Assembly: GCF_009848505.1 (NCBI RefSeq)
Contig: NZ_WWDL01000007.1
Span: forward strand, 82,584 to 146,583
DNA from: Muricoccus harenae
Lineage (GTDB): Bacteria > Pseudomonadota > Alphaproteobacteria > Acetobacterales > Acetobacteraceae
DNA length: 64,000 nt
Reading direction: 5' to 3'
Below, in pieces: positions 53,887 through 62,414 of the stretch. Positions within the stretch are counted from its first letter, which is position 1. Each line of letters starts with the position of its first letter. The position numbers and the translations under genes were made by a program. The notes beneath the pieces are model-generated. The model did not search any database. It was not told where the DNA came from and saw only the letters and a program-made list of their open reading frames with translations.

Positions 53887-54137
53887 AGGGTGGGGCTTAT
53901 CTTCGGCAGGCTGGCTGATCCCATCCATCTTCCAGGGAAAACCGCCGCACGGGGCCGGATCGCCATTCGTCCGGCATCCGCCTCGGTCGCCCCGCCGCTC
54001 CGATGGGAGAATACCTCGAAGCGGTAGCCCTGCGGCCATTCCACGAGGCGGATGAGGCCGATGCCGTGGGGCGATTGCGCTGGGACCGCTGCGACTCCTA
54101 GCCTCGCGCCGCCAGCAGCACAGGGAAAGATCACCGT

Positions 54138-54818
54138 ATGGCCACCTATCTCATCTGCCACGGTGCCTGGTCTGCCGGCTGGGCCTGGGGGAAGATGCGC
54201 CCGCTGCTCCGGGCTGCGGGCCATGAGGTCTTCACCCCGACCTATACCGGCCTCGGCGAGCGTGCCCATCTCGCCCACCCCATGGTAGACCTCGAGACCC
54301 ACATCCAGGACATCCTGGGCGTGATCGACTGCGAGGAGCTGCACGACCTCATCCTCCTGGGACACAGCTATGGCGGCATGGTGGCCACTGGCGTTGCCGA
54401 CCGGGTGCCGGAGCGGATCCGCCATCTCATCTATGTCGATGCCTTCGTGCCTGCCGATGGCCAGTCGCTCAACGATCTCACCGGTCGTCCGCCTGCGGCA
54501 CCCGTTGAAGGCTGGCTCCTTCCGCCCAATCCCTCGCCGCCGGACACTGCGCCCGAGGACATCGCCTGGATCACGCCCCGCCGCCGCCACCAGCCCGCGC
54601 GCTGCTTCAGCCAGAAGCTGCGCCTGGCCCAGGCGATGCCGTCTTTCCCCCGCAGCTACATCCACTGCACCCGGAAGACAGGCGCCGACAACTTCCAGCA
54701 ATTCGCCGACCGATTCCGCAGCGACCCTGCTTGGCGCTTCCATGCCATGGACGCCAGCCACAGTCCCAACGTCACCGCGCCGGAGGCGCTGGCGGCGCTC
54801 CTGCTCCCCATCGCCTGA
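54138..54818 (+). CDS. Alpha/beta hydrolase (esterase/hydroxynitrile-lyase-like)
   Basis: 226 aa. Nucleophile elbow GHSYGG (about residues 75-80), preceding strand DLILLGHSYGGMVATG, N-terminal HGAW oxyanion region (LICHGAWSAGWAWGKM), and a late His in DASHSPNVTAPEAL. This pattern is typical of the small plant-methylesterase/pyrethroid hydrolase-like group. Natural substrate unknown. Confidence 0.87.
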   Translation: MATYLICHGAWSAGWAWGKMRPLLRAAGHEVFTPTYTGLGERAHLAHPMVDLETHIQDILGVIDCEELHDLILLGHSYGGMVATGVADRVPERIRHLIYVDAFVPADGQSLNDLTGRPPAAPVEGWLLPPNPSPPDTAPEDIAWITPRRRHQPARCFSQKLRLAQAMPSFPRSYIHCTRKTGADNFQQFADRFRSDPAWRFHAMDASHSPNVTAPEALAALLLPIA

Positions 54819-54922
54819 ACTGCCCCGGCCCCAAGGGCGGGCCGCGGTGCAGACAGAGGCGTGTGCGCCACAAGACGCCAGAGGTGAACGCGTCCAGCAC
54901 ATGTCACGCTGGCCCGTAGTGC

Positions 54923-55273
54923 TTACCGGATAACCGGCGGGGCGAGGGGCGGGCTGCCGTTCTTCGGGCCAGGACGGCACCCAGGCTGAGAGGGCGCGGT
55001 GGTGACCGGCGCCTGCCCGGCTCGCCGCAGAACCGCCGCCCGGGTTGGCAGGGCTGCGCCCCGTTCCACCTCCCGGAGCCGTGCTCCCGGTTCGAGGAGA
55101 GCGGAGGAGCGGGCGATCGCATCCCTGGAGCGGGCGATCAACTCGGCACTGAGTGACAGCGTGACATGGGCGCTCTCCAACCGGTCCTGCACCCGCCCCA
55201 GCATGGCAAGAAGCTCATCCCGCAAGGTTTCGATGGCATGCACATCGGCCGCCGCGAACCGGTTCCGCTCCAT
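54923..55273 (-). CDS. Helical small protein, unknown
   Basis: 116 aa. A long amphipathic helix region (ADVHAIETLRDELLAMLGRVQDRLESAHVTLSLSAELIARSRDAIARSSALL) is followed by a Pro/Arg-rich tail. The length of the helix suggests coiled-coil formation. An in-frame ATG at 55351 gives a longer form. No family recognised. Confidence 0.45.
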   Translation of the reverse strand: MERNRFAAADVHAIETLRDELLAMLGRVQDRLESAHVTLSLSAELIARSRDAIARSSALLEPGARLREVERGAALPTRAAVLRRAGQAPVTTAPSQPGCRPGPKNGSPPLAPPVIR

Positions 55274-55563
55274 CGCCCTGCGACTTTCATGGCTGGGAGC
55301 GGGACTTTGTCCGTCATGCGCGGAAGGTTCACATGGGAGTTGGCGTTCCATCCCCCACGCATGTCGGGATTTCAGCAAAACTCGACTTAAATGGATCAGT
55401 CGCCGGTAAGATTTCTGCGGCCATGTGGGACCGGGGTCCGGACCGGCCGCGCAGCCTGCGCCCCCGCAGCACCGGAATTTGGCAGGTAAACCAAGCCTAG
55501 CCATCGGTGTTGCACTGCGTGCAGGCCGACCAAAGGCTCATGACAGCAAGGACGGAGTGCGCC

Positions 55564-56328
55564 GTGGACAACCCTATGATCAAGCGGATGGAGCAGTACA
55601 TGCCCCTTCCCGAAGAGGACCGGCGGCTGCTGAATGAACTCACTTCCGATCGGCAGCGGCACTATGCGGCCCGCGAGGACATTATCCGGGAGGGTGAGCA
55701 CTCGCCCGACATCCACATCGTCCTCTCCGGCCTCGCGTGCCGCTACAAGCTCCTGGAGAACGGCAACCGGCAGATCATGGCCTTCCTCGTGCCGGGCGAT
55801 CCCTGCGACGCGGAGATCTTCATCCTCAAGCACATGGATCACAGCATCGCCACCTTGGCGCCGAGCCTGGTCGCCTCGATTTCCGGCAGCAAGATGAAGG
55901 ATATGCTCCTCAATCGGCCCGGCATCGCCCTGGCCTTCTGGTGGAGCACCCTGCAGGACGAAGGCATCCTGCGCGAGCGCATCATCGACGAAGGCCGGCG
56001 CGATGCGTATTCGCGCATTGCCTACATGATCTACGAAGTTCTTATCCGCATGCGCGCGGTCGGCATCATCGATGACCAGAAGTTCGAGTTCCCGATCACC
56101 CAGACCGATCTGGCGGATGCCACCGGCCTCACGCCCGTGCATGTGAACCGCATGTTGCAGCGGATGCGCGACGAAGGGCTGATCTCTACTGAGGGCAAGG
56201 TCTGGACGGTGCTCGATCCCGCCGGGCTGCGGAACGCCGCCAGGTTCGACGCCAGCTACCTGCATCTCGACCGGGCAGCCGATGATCCCGAGAGCGAGGC
56301 CGGAAAGCGCCTCAAGGGCCTGATCTGA
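55564..56328 (+). CDS. Crp/Fnr-family transcriptional regulator
   Basis: 254 aa from GTG 55564, chosen because GGACGGAG lies six bases before it. Cyclic-nucleotide-like sensor domain (REDIIREGEHSPDIHIVLSGLACRYKLL, MAFLVPGDPCDAEIFI) then a winged HTH (FEFPITQTDLADATGLTPVHVNRMLQRMRDEGLIS). It lacks the N-terminal Cys cluster of FNR, so it is not an iron-sulfur oxygen sensor. Ligand unknown. Such regulators are frequent beside HWE kinases in this group. Confidence 0.88.
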   Translation: MDNPMIKRMEQYMPLPEEDRRLLNELTSDRQRHYAAREDIIREGEHSPDIHIVLSGLACRYKLLENGNRQIMAFLVPGDPCDAEIFILKHMDHSIATLAPSLVASISGSKMKDMLLNRPGIALAFWWSTLQDEGILRERIIDEGRRDAYSRIAYMIYEVLIRMRAVGIIDDQKFEFPITQTDLADATGLTPVHVNRMLQRMRDEGLISTEGKVWTVLDPAGLRNAARFDASYLHLDRAADDPESEAGKRLKGLI

Positions 56329-56374
56329 CGCAACCCTCCGGCACCGCCGCAATGCCTGATGGGAAAGGCCCATA

Positions 56375-56746
56375 ATGCCCGCCATGCCGAATGAGCCGGT
56401 CAACCTCACCGACGCTGCGGACGGCATGCCCTGGTCCGAGGTGGACCAGGCGCTGCAGATCCGCGTGCATTCCGCCGGCGCCATCCTCGAGATCCATGGC
56501 CTGGGCCAGGCCGGGCAGGGGCATCAGAATGACGGGCGCGCCGACATGATTTACGTCATCGTATCCGGCTATGGCGTGCTCCGATGCGGGGATACCGCCC
56601 TGGAATGCACCATGGGCGACGTGCTCTTCGTGCCTCGCGGCCACCCGCATGGCTTTGAACAGCAGGACGGCGAGATCAGGATCTGGAGGATTTCGCTCGC
56701 CGCGCAGGATCAGGATCAGCCTGCCCAGCGTGCTGACCACGGGTAA
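56375..56746 (+). CDS. Cupin-domain protein
   Basis: 123 aa single-domain cupin. Motif 1 (GQGHQNDGRADMIYVIVSGYG) and motif 2 (VLFVPRGHPHGFEQ) keep His ligands, so a metal site is likely. Small stand-alone cupin; the reaction or ligand is unknown. It lies 46 bases after the Crp/Fnr gene and may be co-transcribed. The region 56747-57015 holds no gene. Confidence 0.8.
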   Translation: MPAMPNEPVNLTDAADGMPWSEVDQALQIRVHSAGAILEIHGLGQAGQGHQNDGRADMIYVIVSGYGVLRCGDTALECTMGDVLFVPRGHPHGFEQQDGEIRIWRISLAAQDQDQPAQRADHG

Positions 56747-57015
56747 GGCATACCGCCGCCGGAGGCGCCGCACGCCAACAGGCACCGCTGCGGCGCCAGG
56801 GCGATGCGGCTTTGAAACGATTCCGTACCAGGGTCAGCCCGATCATCTGACCGAACCTAACCTATGATGTTTGGAGAACGCCCCGGAAGGTACAGGTCTG
56901 TGGTGGGTCAGAGGCCATCGGCGGGAACCGTCGGTGCTCCGGCGCCGGCGCTCCGGCTGGGCGCCTCGCGGCTGCGCCCTCGGACTCGATATCGTCCCAT
57001 CGCAAGGGGGGGACC

Positions 57016-58419
57016 ATGGCGCCAGGCAAGGACACCCGGCAGGCATCGGCTGCCCCCAATAACCCCGCCGAGCCTACCATCGGTGCACCGGTCAATGGTG
57101 CCCGGCTTAATGCCGTCCATCGAGACGGCCCCCGGATCAACGGCGCTCAGCCGCAAGGGCGGGGCGAGTTGGCGGCCGAGAACCGGGCTCTCCGGGATGA
57201 GGCCAGGATCCGGAGCGTCATCGGAGATGAGCTGCAACGGAAGCTCGTTGATGCGGAGGGAAAGCTCTCCGCACGGGAGGCGGAGCTGGGCAGCGTCGGT
57301 GAGGAACTGCGCCTGTCGCTCGCGGAGGCCGGCCTTCTGGCCGAGAGCCTGGGGGCGGTGAATGCCGCGCTCGTCCGGGCGAATCTGGAGCTCGAGCGCC
57401 GGGTGGCGGAGCGGACAGCGGAGCTGGAAGCGTCCGATGACGCGCGGCGCCGGGATGCTGAGCATCTGCAGCTCATCGTCGAGAGCGCAACCGAATACGC
57501 GATCTTCACCCTCGATCTAGAGGGGCGCGTCACCACCTGGAATCCCGGCGCGCGCCGTATCCTCGGCTATGAGGACAGCGGAATCCTCGGACGGTCCGGC
57601 AGCATCCTGTTCACGCCTGAGGACCGCGCCGAGAGGCAGCCCGAGAACGAGATGAGCCGGGCGGTGGAAGAGGGCCGCGCGGAGGATGTGCGCTGGCATC
57701 TGCGGGCTGACGGCTCCCGCTTCTGGGCCGTCGGAATGCTGATGCCGCTGCGGAGCCGGGCGGGGGAGCTGCAGGGCTTCCTGAAGATCCTGCGCGACCA
57801 CACGGAGCGCCGCCGCGAGGAGGAGCGCCGGTCCCTGCTGATCCAGGAGTTGGCGCACCGGGTCAAGAACACGCTCGCCGCGGTGCAGGCGATTTCGGCG
57901 CAGACGCTGCGTCAGGCCGATGTGCCCGACACGCTGCAGAACGACCTCGCCGAGCGGCTCAAGGCGCTGGCGCGCGCGCATGACGTATTGGTGCGGAATG
58001 GCTGGGAAGGCGCCTCACTGCGCGAAGTGGTCGACCGGGCGCTTGAGCCACATGGCGCGGAAGGCGGCCGCTTCTCTGCGGTAGGGCCACCCGTCCGGCT
58101 CCTGGCGCAGATGACGGTCACCCTCAACCTCGCCTTGCACGAGCTGACGACGAATGCCGTGAAATACGGCGCACTCTCCGTAGCTGGCGGCCAAGTTGAG
58201 GTAGCTTGGTGGCTGGAGCAGCGGTCCCCCGGCGCGGTGCCCGCCGTGGTGATCACATGGCGCGAACGCGGAGGGCCGCCGGTGCGCCCGCCGGAGCGCC
58301 GGGGCTTCGGTTCGCGGATGCTGGAGCGCGCCTTGCCCTATCAATCCGGCGGCGAGGTCACGCTCGACTTCGCGCCGGAGGGGGTGGAGTGCCGGATACG
58401 ACTGCCGCTCGCGCAGTGA
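57016..58419 (+). CDS. HWE-family PAS sensor histidine kinase
   Basis: 467 aa. An N-terminal coiled-coil (ENRALRDEARIRSVIGDELQRKLVDAEGKL to ERRVAERTAELEASDD), a PAS domain (LQLIVESATEYAIFTLDLEGRVTTWNPGARRILGY with LKILRDHTERR at its end), the phosphoacceptor helix ELAHRVKNTLAAVQAIS (His 281), and an ATPase domain with LHELTTNAVKYGALS and the HWE-type ITWRERGGPP. No membrane helices, so it senses inside the cell. No response regulator is adjacent. Confidence 0.9.
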   Translation: MAPGKDTRQASAAPNNPAEPTIGAPVNGARLNAVHRDGPRINGAQPQGRGELAAENRALRDEARIRSVIGDELQRKLVDAEGKLSAREAELGSVGEELRLSLAEAGLLAESLGAVNAALVRANLELERRVAERTAELEASDDARRRDAEHLQLIVESATEYAIFTLDLEGRVTTWNPGARRILGYEDSGILGRSGSILFTPEDRAERQPENEMSRAVEEGRAEDVRWHLRADGSRFWAVGMLMPLRSRAGELQGFLKILRDHTERRREEERRSLLIQELAHRVKNTLAAVQAISAQTLRQADVPDTLQNDLAERLKALARAHDVLVRNGWEGASLREVVDRALEPHGAEGGRFSAVGPPVRLLAQMTVTLNLALHELTTNAVKYGALSVAGGQVEVAWWLEQRSPGAVPAVVITWRERGGPPVRPPERRGFGSRMLERALPYQSGGEVTLDFAPEGVECRIRLPLAQ

Positions 58420-58605
58420 CGGAGGGGCCCGTTCTATGAAGCTTGGCGGGGATCATGGCCCGCACGCCGAAGACTGAGGCAACCGGCTGCGCCAGGATCG
58501 TGTAGGCGCCGGCTTCGCTTTGCCCCTCCCGCAACCGCCATCGCGGCGACAACCCCGCAGCCGGCGAGCCAGACCTCCCGCAATGAAGCCCACAATGAAG
58601 GACGC

Positions 58606-59439
58606 ATGACGATGAGCACCATCACCACCACCGACGGCACCCAGATCTACTACAAGGATTGGGGCACGGGTCAGCCGATGGTCTTTCATCACGGATGGCC
58701 GCTCAGCGGCGACGATTGGGACGCCCAGATGCTGTTCTTCCGGTCGAAAGGCTATCGCGTCATTGCCCATGACCGCCGCGGCCATGGACGTTCGAGCCAG
58801 ACCGACACGGGCAACGAGATGGACACCTACGCGGCGGATGTGGCCGCAATGGTCGCGCATCTGGACCTGCGGAATGCCATTCATATCGGCCATTCGACGG
58901 GCGGCGGCGAGGTGGCCCGCTATGTCGCGCGCCATGGCGGGAACGGCCGCGTCTCCAAGGCCGTTCTGATCGGCGCCGTTCCCCCGGTGATGGTCCAGTC
59001 CGAGCGCAATCCCGGTGGCCTCCCGCTGGAGGTCTTCGACGGCTTCCGGGCCGCCCTCGCCGCCAACCGGGCGCAGTTCTACCGCGACGTCCCGGCCGGC
59101 CCCTTCTACGGCTTCAACCGCCCGGGTGTGCAGACCATTCCGGGCGTGGTGGATAATTGGTGGTGCCAGGGCATGGCCGGCGGTGCGAAGCCCCACTACG
59201 ACTGCATCAAGGCTTTCTCGGAGACCGACTTCACCGAGGATCTCCGCCGCATCGAGGTGCCGGTGCTGGTGATGCATGGCGAGGACGACCAGATCGTGCC
59301 CATCGCGAACTCGGCACCGCTGTCGGCCAAGCTGCTGCGGAACGCCACGCTGAAGACCTATCCCGGCTTCCCGCACGGCATGGCCACGACGCATGCCGAT
59401 GTCATCAATGCGGACCTGCTCGCCTTCATCCAGGGCTGA
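58606..59439 (+). CDS. Alpha/beta hydrolase, non-haem chloroperoxidase-like
   Basis: 277 aa. Nucleophile elbow GHSTGGGE near residue 100, oxyanion region [13 protein letters not shown], acid and His in [14 protein letters not shown] and [10 protein letters not shown]. The wording [11 protein letters not shown] and the Trp-rich WWCQGMAGG match the non-haem haloperoxidase (perhydrolase) branch. ATG 58612 is also possible. Likely an esterase in the cell; peroxidase activity is a known side reaction of the family. The gap 58420-58605 is empty. Confidence 0.9.
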   Translation: MTMSTITTTDGTQIYYKDWGTGQPMVFHHGWPLSGDDWDAQMLFFRSKGYRVIAHDRRGHGRSSQTDTGNEMDTYAADVAAMVAHLDLRNAIHIGHSTGGGEVARYVARHGGNGRVSKAVLIGAVPPVMVQSERNPGGLPLEVFDGFRAALAANRAQFYRDVPAGPFYGFNRPGVQTIPGVVDNWWCQGMAGGAKPHYDCIKAFSETDFTEDLRRIEVPVLVMHGEDDQIVPIANSAPLSAKLLRNATLKTYPGFPHGMATTHADVINADLLAFIQG

Positions 59440-59633
59440 AGCGCGAGGCGGGCGGCCACCCTCACGGGCGGGTCGCTCGCTGCAGGCGGACGAACTGGTT
59501 TCCGGCAGGCTTGTGGTGGATGCGGGCGTCGCGGCCTCGCGCTCGCGGGGCGTAGGAGGAGCCTCGGATCAGCCTGTCATGAGAATGCCCCCCCGTAGCC
59601 ACGCCAGCGATGCGTCCCATGCCCAAATTGGGC

Positions 59634-59659
59634 TTGCATAACATTTTCGTGATGTGCAA
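59634..59659. promoter_or_regulatory. Inverted repeat, operator candidate
   Basis: TTGCATAACAT and ATGTGCAA form an imperfect palindrome in an AT-rich patch, 37 bases before a possible small gene at 59696. It resembles a regulator site; the regulator is unknown. Confidence 0.35.
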
Positions 59660-59695
59660 AAGTGGCGCATTCTCGCAATTGGGTAAAGTCAGGAA

Positions 59696-59934
59696 TGGCT
59701 GTGGCGTGCAGAGCGAAAGAAGCCGGAATGCCTACACGTCGCAGTTCCAGAGATGAGGGCGTGTCTGCTGCCCGTGATCTGGCGTTTTACGCCTCGCAGC
59801 ACAGTCTTCACGATGCCGACGTATTGCTCGAAGAGTTCCTGGCGGTGCTCCTGGCCCGCAATAGTGCGCCAATGTTCCGGCCCGTTCTGCGTCAGAGGCG
59901 CGGTAACAGTGAACTTGCTGCTGCAAGGGGCTAG
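59696..59934 (+). CDS. Doubtful small protein
   Basis: 79 aa (MAVACRAKEAGMPTRRSS then RDLAFYASQHSLHDADVLLEEFLAVLLARNSAPMF). The promoter-like patch upstream favours this strand, but the opposite strand (59689-59955) also reads as a protein (EHWRTIAGQEHRQELFEQYV) with better GC-rich third positions. Only one is likely real. Confidence 0.3.
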
Positions 59935-60081
59935 GCCGGTAGGCGCGCGGCTCATCGAGCCTGCTTGAAGTACTGCCCGGACGTTTTGTTCGCATGTGTA
60001 GCGATGCGCCGACTCTATTTTTGAAAGCGCGGCCCAGTCGGCCTGATGTTTCTGCGCGTCGTACTATCCGCCCCGGCCCCC

Positions 60082-60228
60082 GCTACCCAAGAGGCCGATA
60101 TCCACTTGCCGGCGACCTCCACCTCCGCCGTGGTGTCGGCCACTCATGCGATGCTCACCCGTCGGCCGGTGCTCCCCTCGCGAGTGGTCGCGATGCCTTG
60201 TGCTACCCAACAGGCCGATATCCACTTG
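60082..60228. repeat. Two copies of a 27-bp sequence
   Basis: Copies at 60082-60108 and 60202-60228 begin GCTACCCAA and end GATATCCACTTG, matching at 26 of 27. Both precede a stretch ending CTCCGCCG. They lie directly before the IS630 remnant and may be its former end or a duplicated target. Confidence 0.7.
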
Positions 60229-60239
60229 AGGACGACGGC

Positions 60240-60735
60240 AGTCTCCGCCGCGTCGGCATGACCTTGAAAAAGAGCGGCGCACGCCAGCGAGCAGGACAGG
60301 CCCGACGTCATGGCCAAGCGCCGCGCCTGGTTCAACGCCCATCCTGACCTCGACCCTGAGCGTCTGGCCTTCATCGACGAGACCAGTGCCTCGACCAAGA
60401 TGGCCCGCCTGCGCGGGCAGGCCAAACGCGGTCAGCGCTGCCGTGCTCCGGTTCCGCACGGCCACTGGAAGACCACCACCTTTACCGGTGTCCTGCGGCT
60501 GTCGGGCATGACCGCACCCATGGTGCTCGACGGGCCCATGAGACGAGCCGCCTTTGCGGCCTACATCAACCAGGTGCTGGAGCCAACACGCCGGCCCGGT
60601 GATATCGTCATCGCAGCCTCGACGGCCTATGGCGCACCGTCGGGACCGCACTCTCCCCAAGTCACACCAGCTCAAGAAGCTCCAGCACTCGTCCCGGTCC
60701 AAGCAGCTCCTCAGCTTCCTGGACAGCCCCCGTAA
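60240..60735 (+). pseudogene. IS630-family transposase remnant
   Basis: A DDE-type fragment: LRRVGMTLKKS, an extra G at about 60275 shifting frame, then HASEQDRPDVMAKRRAWFN and FIDETSASTKMARLRG, PHGHWKTTTFTGVLRL and APMVLDGPMRRAAFAAYINQ. The second catalytic Asp region reads VIAAST where IS630 has the D-N motif, and the end is unrelated. The N-terminal half is missing. Inactive. Confidence 0.85.
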
Positions 60736-60933
60736 GGCCGGAAAGCGACCGGAGCTGAGCGCCCCTGGCCTTCCCGTCTCACGCCTCATGAGAACGGGAC
60801 CCGCCGGAAACCGCCGCAGGAGGCGTAGCGACGGGGTTATCCAGAGGGCTCCGCAGGTGGCGCGCACCGTTCCACGCAATTGAGGGTGGGGGCGCCGGGA
60901 GGCATAACCCGGCCTGATTCCAGGAAGCCCACC

Positions 60934-62301
60934 ATGACGCATGAGAGAGATCAGAGGGACAAGATCGTCCAAGCGGCCGTGGAACTGGCGCGTGACGTCG
61001 CGGGGGATCTCGAGTCCGTGCTCCTCACGCACTACGCCGACCCCGAGACGCTCGACACGCTGCGACCAGGCGAGACCGACATCGGGACCGCACGGGCAGT
61101 GAACGCGGCCGTTGCCGCTGAGATGATCGACCGGGGGACCGAGGTTTTCGTGCAGCGAGCGGACAGGGCGGCCTTCCGGCGCTGGATGCAGGGGCGGGAG
61201 AACACGCCGGAGAACCGTCGCGCCTGGATCGACCGCGGCCGTCTACTCAGGGGCAACGCAGCCCTCAGGCTGCTCGGCCTCGCACCAACCGCTTCGCCTC
61301 CCCCGAGGCCGCAGTTCGACAAGTCACCCGGTCCCATCGCGGACCGGCTGCTCGCCGCCTTCGTCGCGGGGGAGGGCGAGGAGGTGGACGCCCTCGCCCA
61401 GGATCTCCTGTCCGCAAGACGGGACGATGTCCTCGATCTCGCCATCCGGAAGGCGGCCGAGCGCCATGGGGACCAGAACGCCGACGAACTTGCCGGGGCG
61501 TTGCTCGCGGCGGCCGAAGGCGGTGCGGTCGGGCCTTCGGGATGGGCCGAGCTGGTCGCCCTCCCCGTGGCCCTTCCCCAGGGGACGCCGCCGGACGCGG
61601 TGTCCATCGGGGAGGGGCTGGTCGCATCCGGGGCGCTGGATGACATGCTCGAGCTCCGCTTCCTGCCGCACTGGCGCTCACCGGAGACCCTTGCGGGCCT
61701 CTCGCCTGGCGCACTCCGGCGCGTCCTCCTGGATCTGGTCGCCGCTATCGAGCCCCGCGAACTGCCGCCGGGCGACACGGACGAGCTGGCGAGGGGCGGC
61801 TTCGGCGTGCTGGTCGGCCTGCAGATCGACTGGGGCATTCCGGTCTGGGACGACATCGCCGCGGAGGGCGGGCTTCCGCTCTCCACCTCCGACGACGAGG
61901 CTGACCCGACGCCGGAGGAGGCCCGCGCTGCCGCCCTGTTCGACAGGTGGCGCGGATTGGTCTTCGAGGCGAGCGGGGGCTGCGTGCCGCTGGGGCTGGT
62001 CCCGCCCTCTGAAGTGGATGCCGAGATCGCGGACTTCCTCGACGAGGCCGGCGCCCAGACCCGCGGCATCGACGAGATCGTGGAGTTCATCGCCAAGGCC
62101 AGGCATAGGGCGGAGGGTGACGAGGTCGTCTGCCGCGCAGAGGTCGTCGGCGACGGGCTGGAGTTGTCGTTCTACACCGAGCAGGGCCGCTTCCTCGACA
62201 GCCTGAGCCTGCCAGCGGACCGGATGCCAGCCAAGGCCGTGGAGATGCCCAGGCTCATCGGGGCCTTCGTGCGGCTGGTCAAGGACGCACCAGGCCGCTA
62301 G
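60934..62301 (+). CDS. Uncharacterised 455-aa acidic soluble protein
   Basis: No domain recognised. Acidic and Ala/Leu-rich, mostly helical in appearance, no signal or membrane segment. Segments: AVELARDVAGDLESVLLTHYADPETLDTLRPGETDIG, FRRWMQGRENTPENRRAWIDRGRLLRGNAAL, EEVDALAQDLLSARRDDVLDLAIRKAAERHGDQ, VFEASGGCVPLGLVPPSEVDAEIADF, and a final beta-like VVCRAEVVGDGLELSFYTEQGRFLDSLSLP. Start MTHERDQRDK is favoured over an upstream frame start. It lies between an IS630 remnant and hflX, so it is an accessory gene candidate. Confidence 0.75.
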   Translation: MTHERDQRDKIVQAAVELARDVAGDLESVLLTHYADPETLDTLRPGETDIGTARAVNAAVAAEMIDRGTEVFVQRADRAAFRRWMQGRENTPENRRAWIDRGRLLRGNAALRLLGLAPTASPPPRPQFDKSPGPIADRLLAAFVAGEGEEVDALAQDLLSARRDDVLDLAIRKAAERHGDQNADELAGALLAAAEGGAVGPSGWAELVALPVALPQGTPPDAVSIGEGLVASGALDDMLELRFLPHWRSPETLAGLSPGALRRVLLDLVAAIEPRELPPGDTDELARGGFGVLVGLQIDWGIPVWDDIAAEGGLPLSTSDDEADPTPEEARAAALFDRWRGLVFEASGGCVPLGLVPPSEVDAEIADFLDEAGAQTRGIDEIVEFIAKARHRAEGDEVVCRAEVVGDGLELSFYTEQGRFLDSLSLPADRMPAKAVEMPRLIGAFVRLVKDAPGR

Positions 62302-62401
62302 CCGCCTCGGATGTGATGGGCAGGTCGCCCAGGCCGCGACACAGCTGGTGAGCCCGGTCCGACCGGGCGGATGCGGTTCCGAGCTTCGGCCCGAGCCATG
62401 C

Positions 62402-62414
62402 TATACTGCTGTCA
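62402..62414 (+). promoter_or_regulatory. Candidate leaderless promoter of hflX
   Basis: TATACT at 62402-62407 lies seven bases before the ATG at 62414. A start site the usual distance downstream would fall at or near the A of ATG, giving a leaderless mRNA. No good ribosome-binding site is present before the ATG. Confidence 0.5.
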
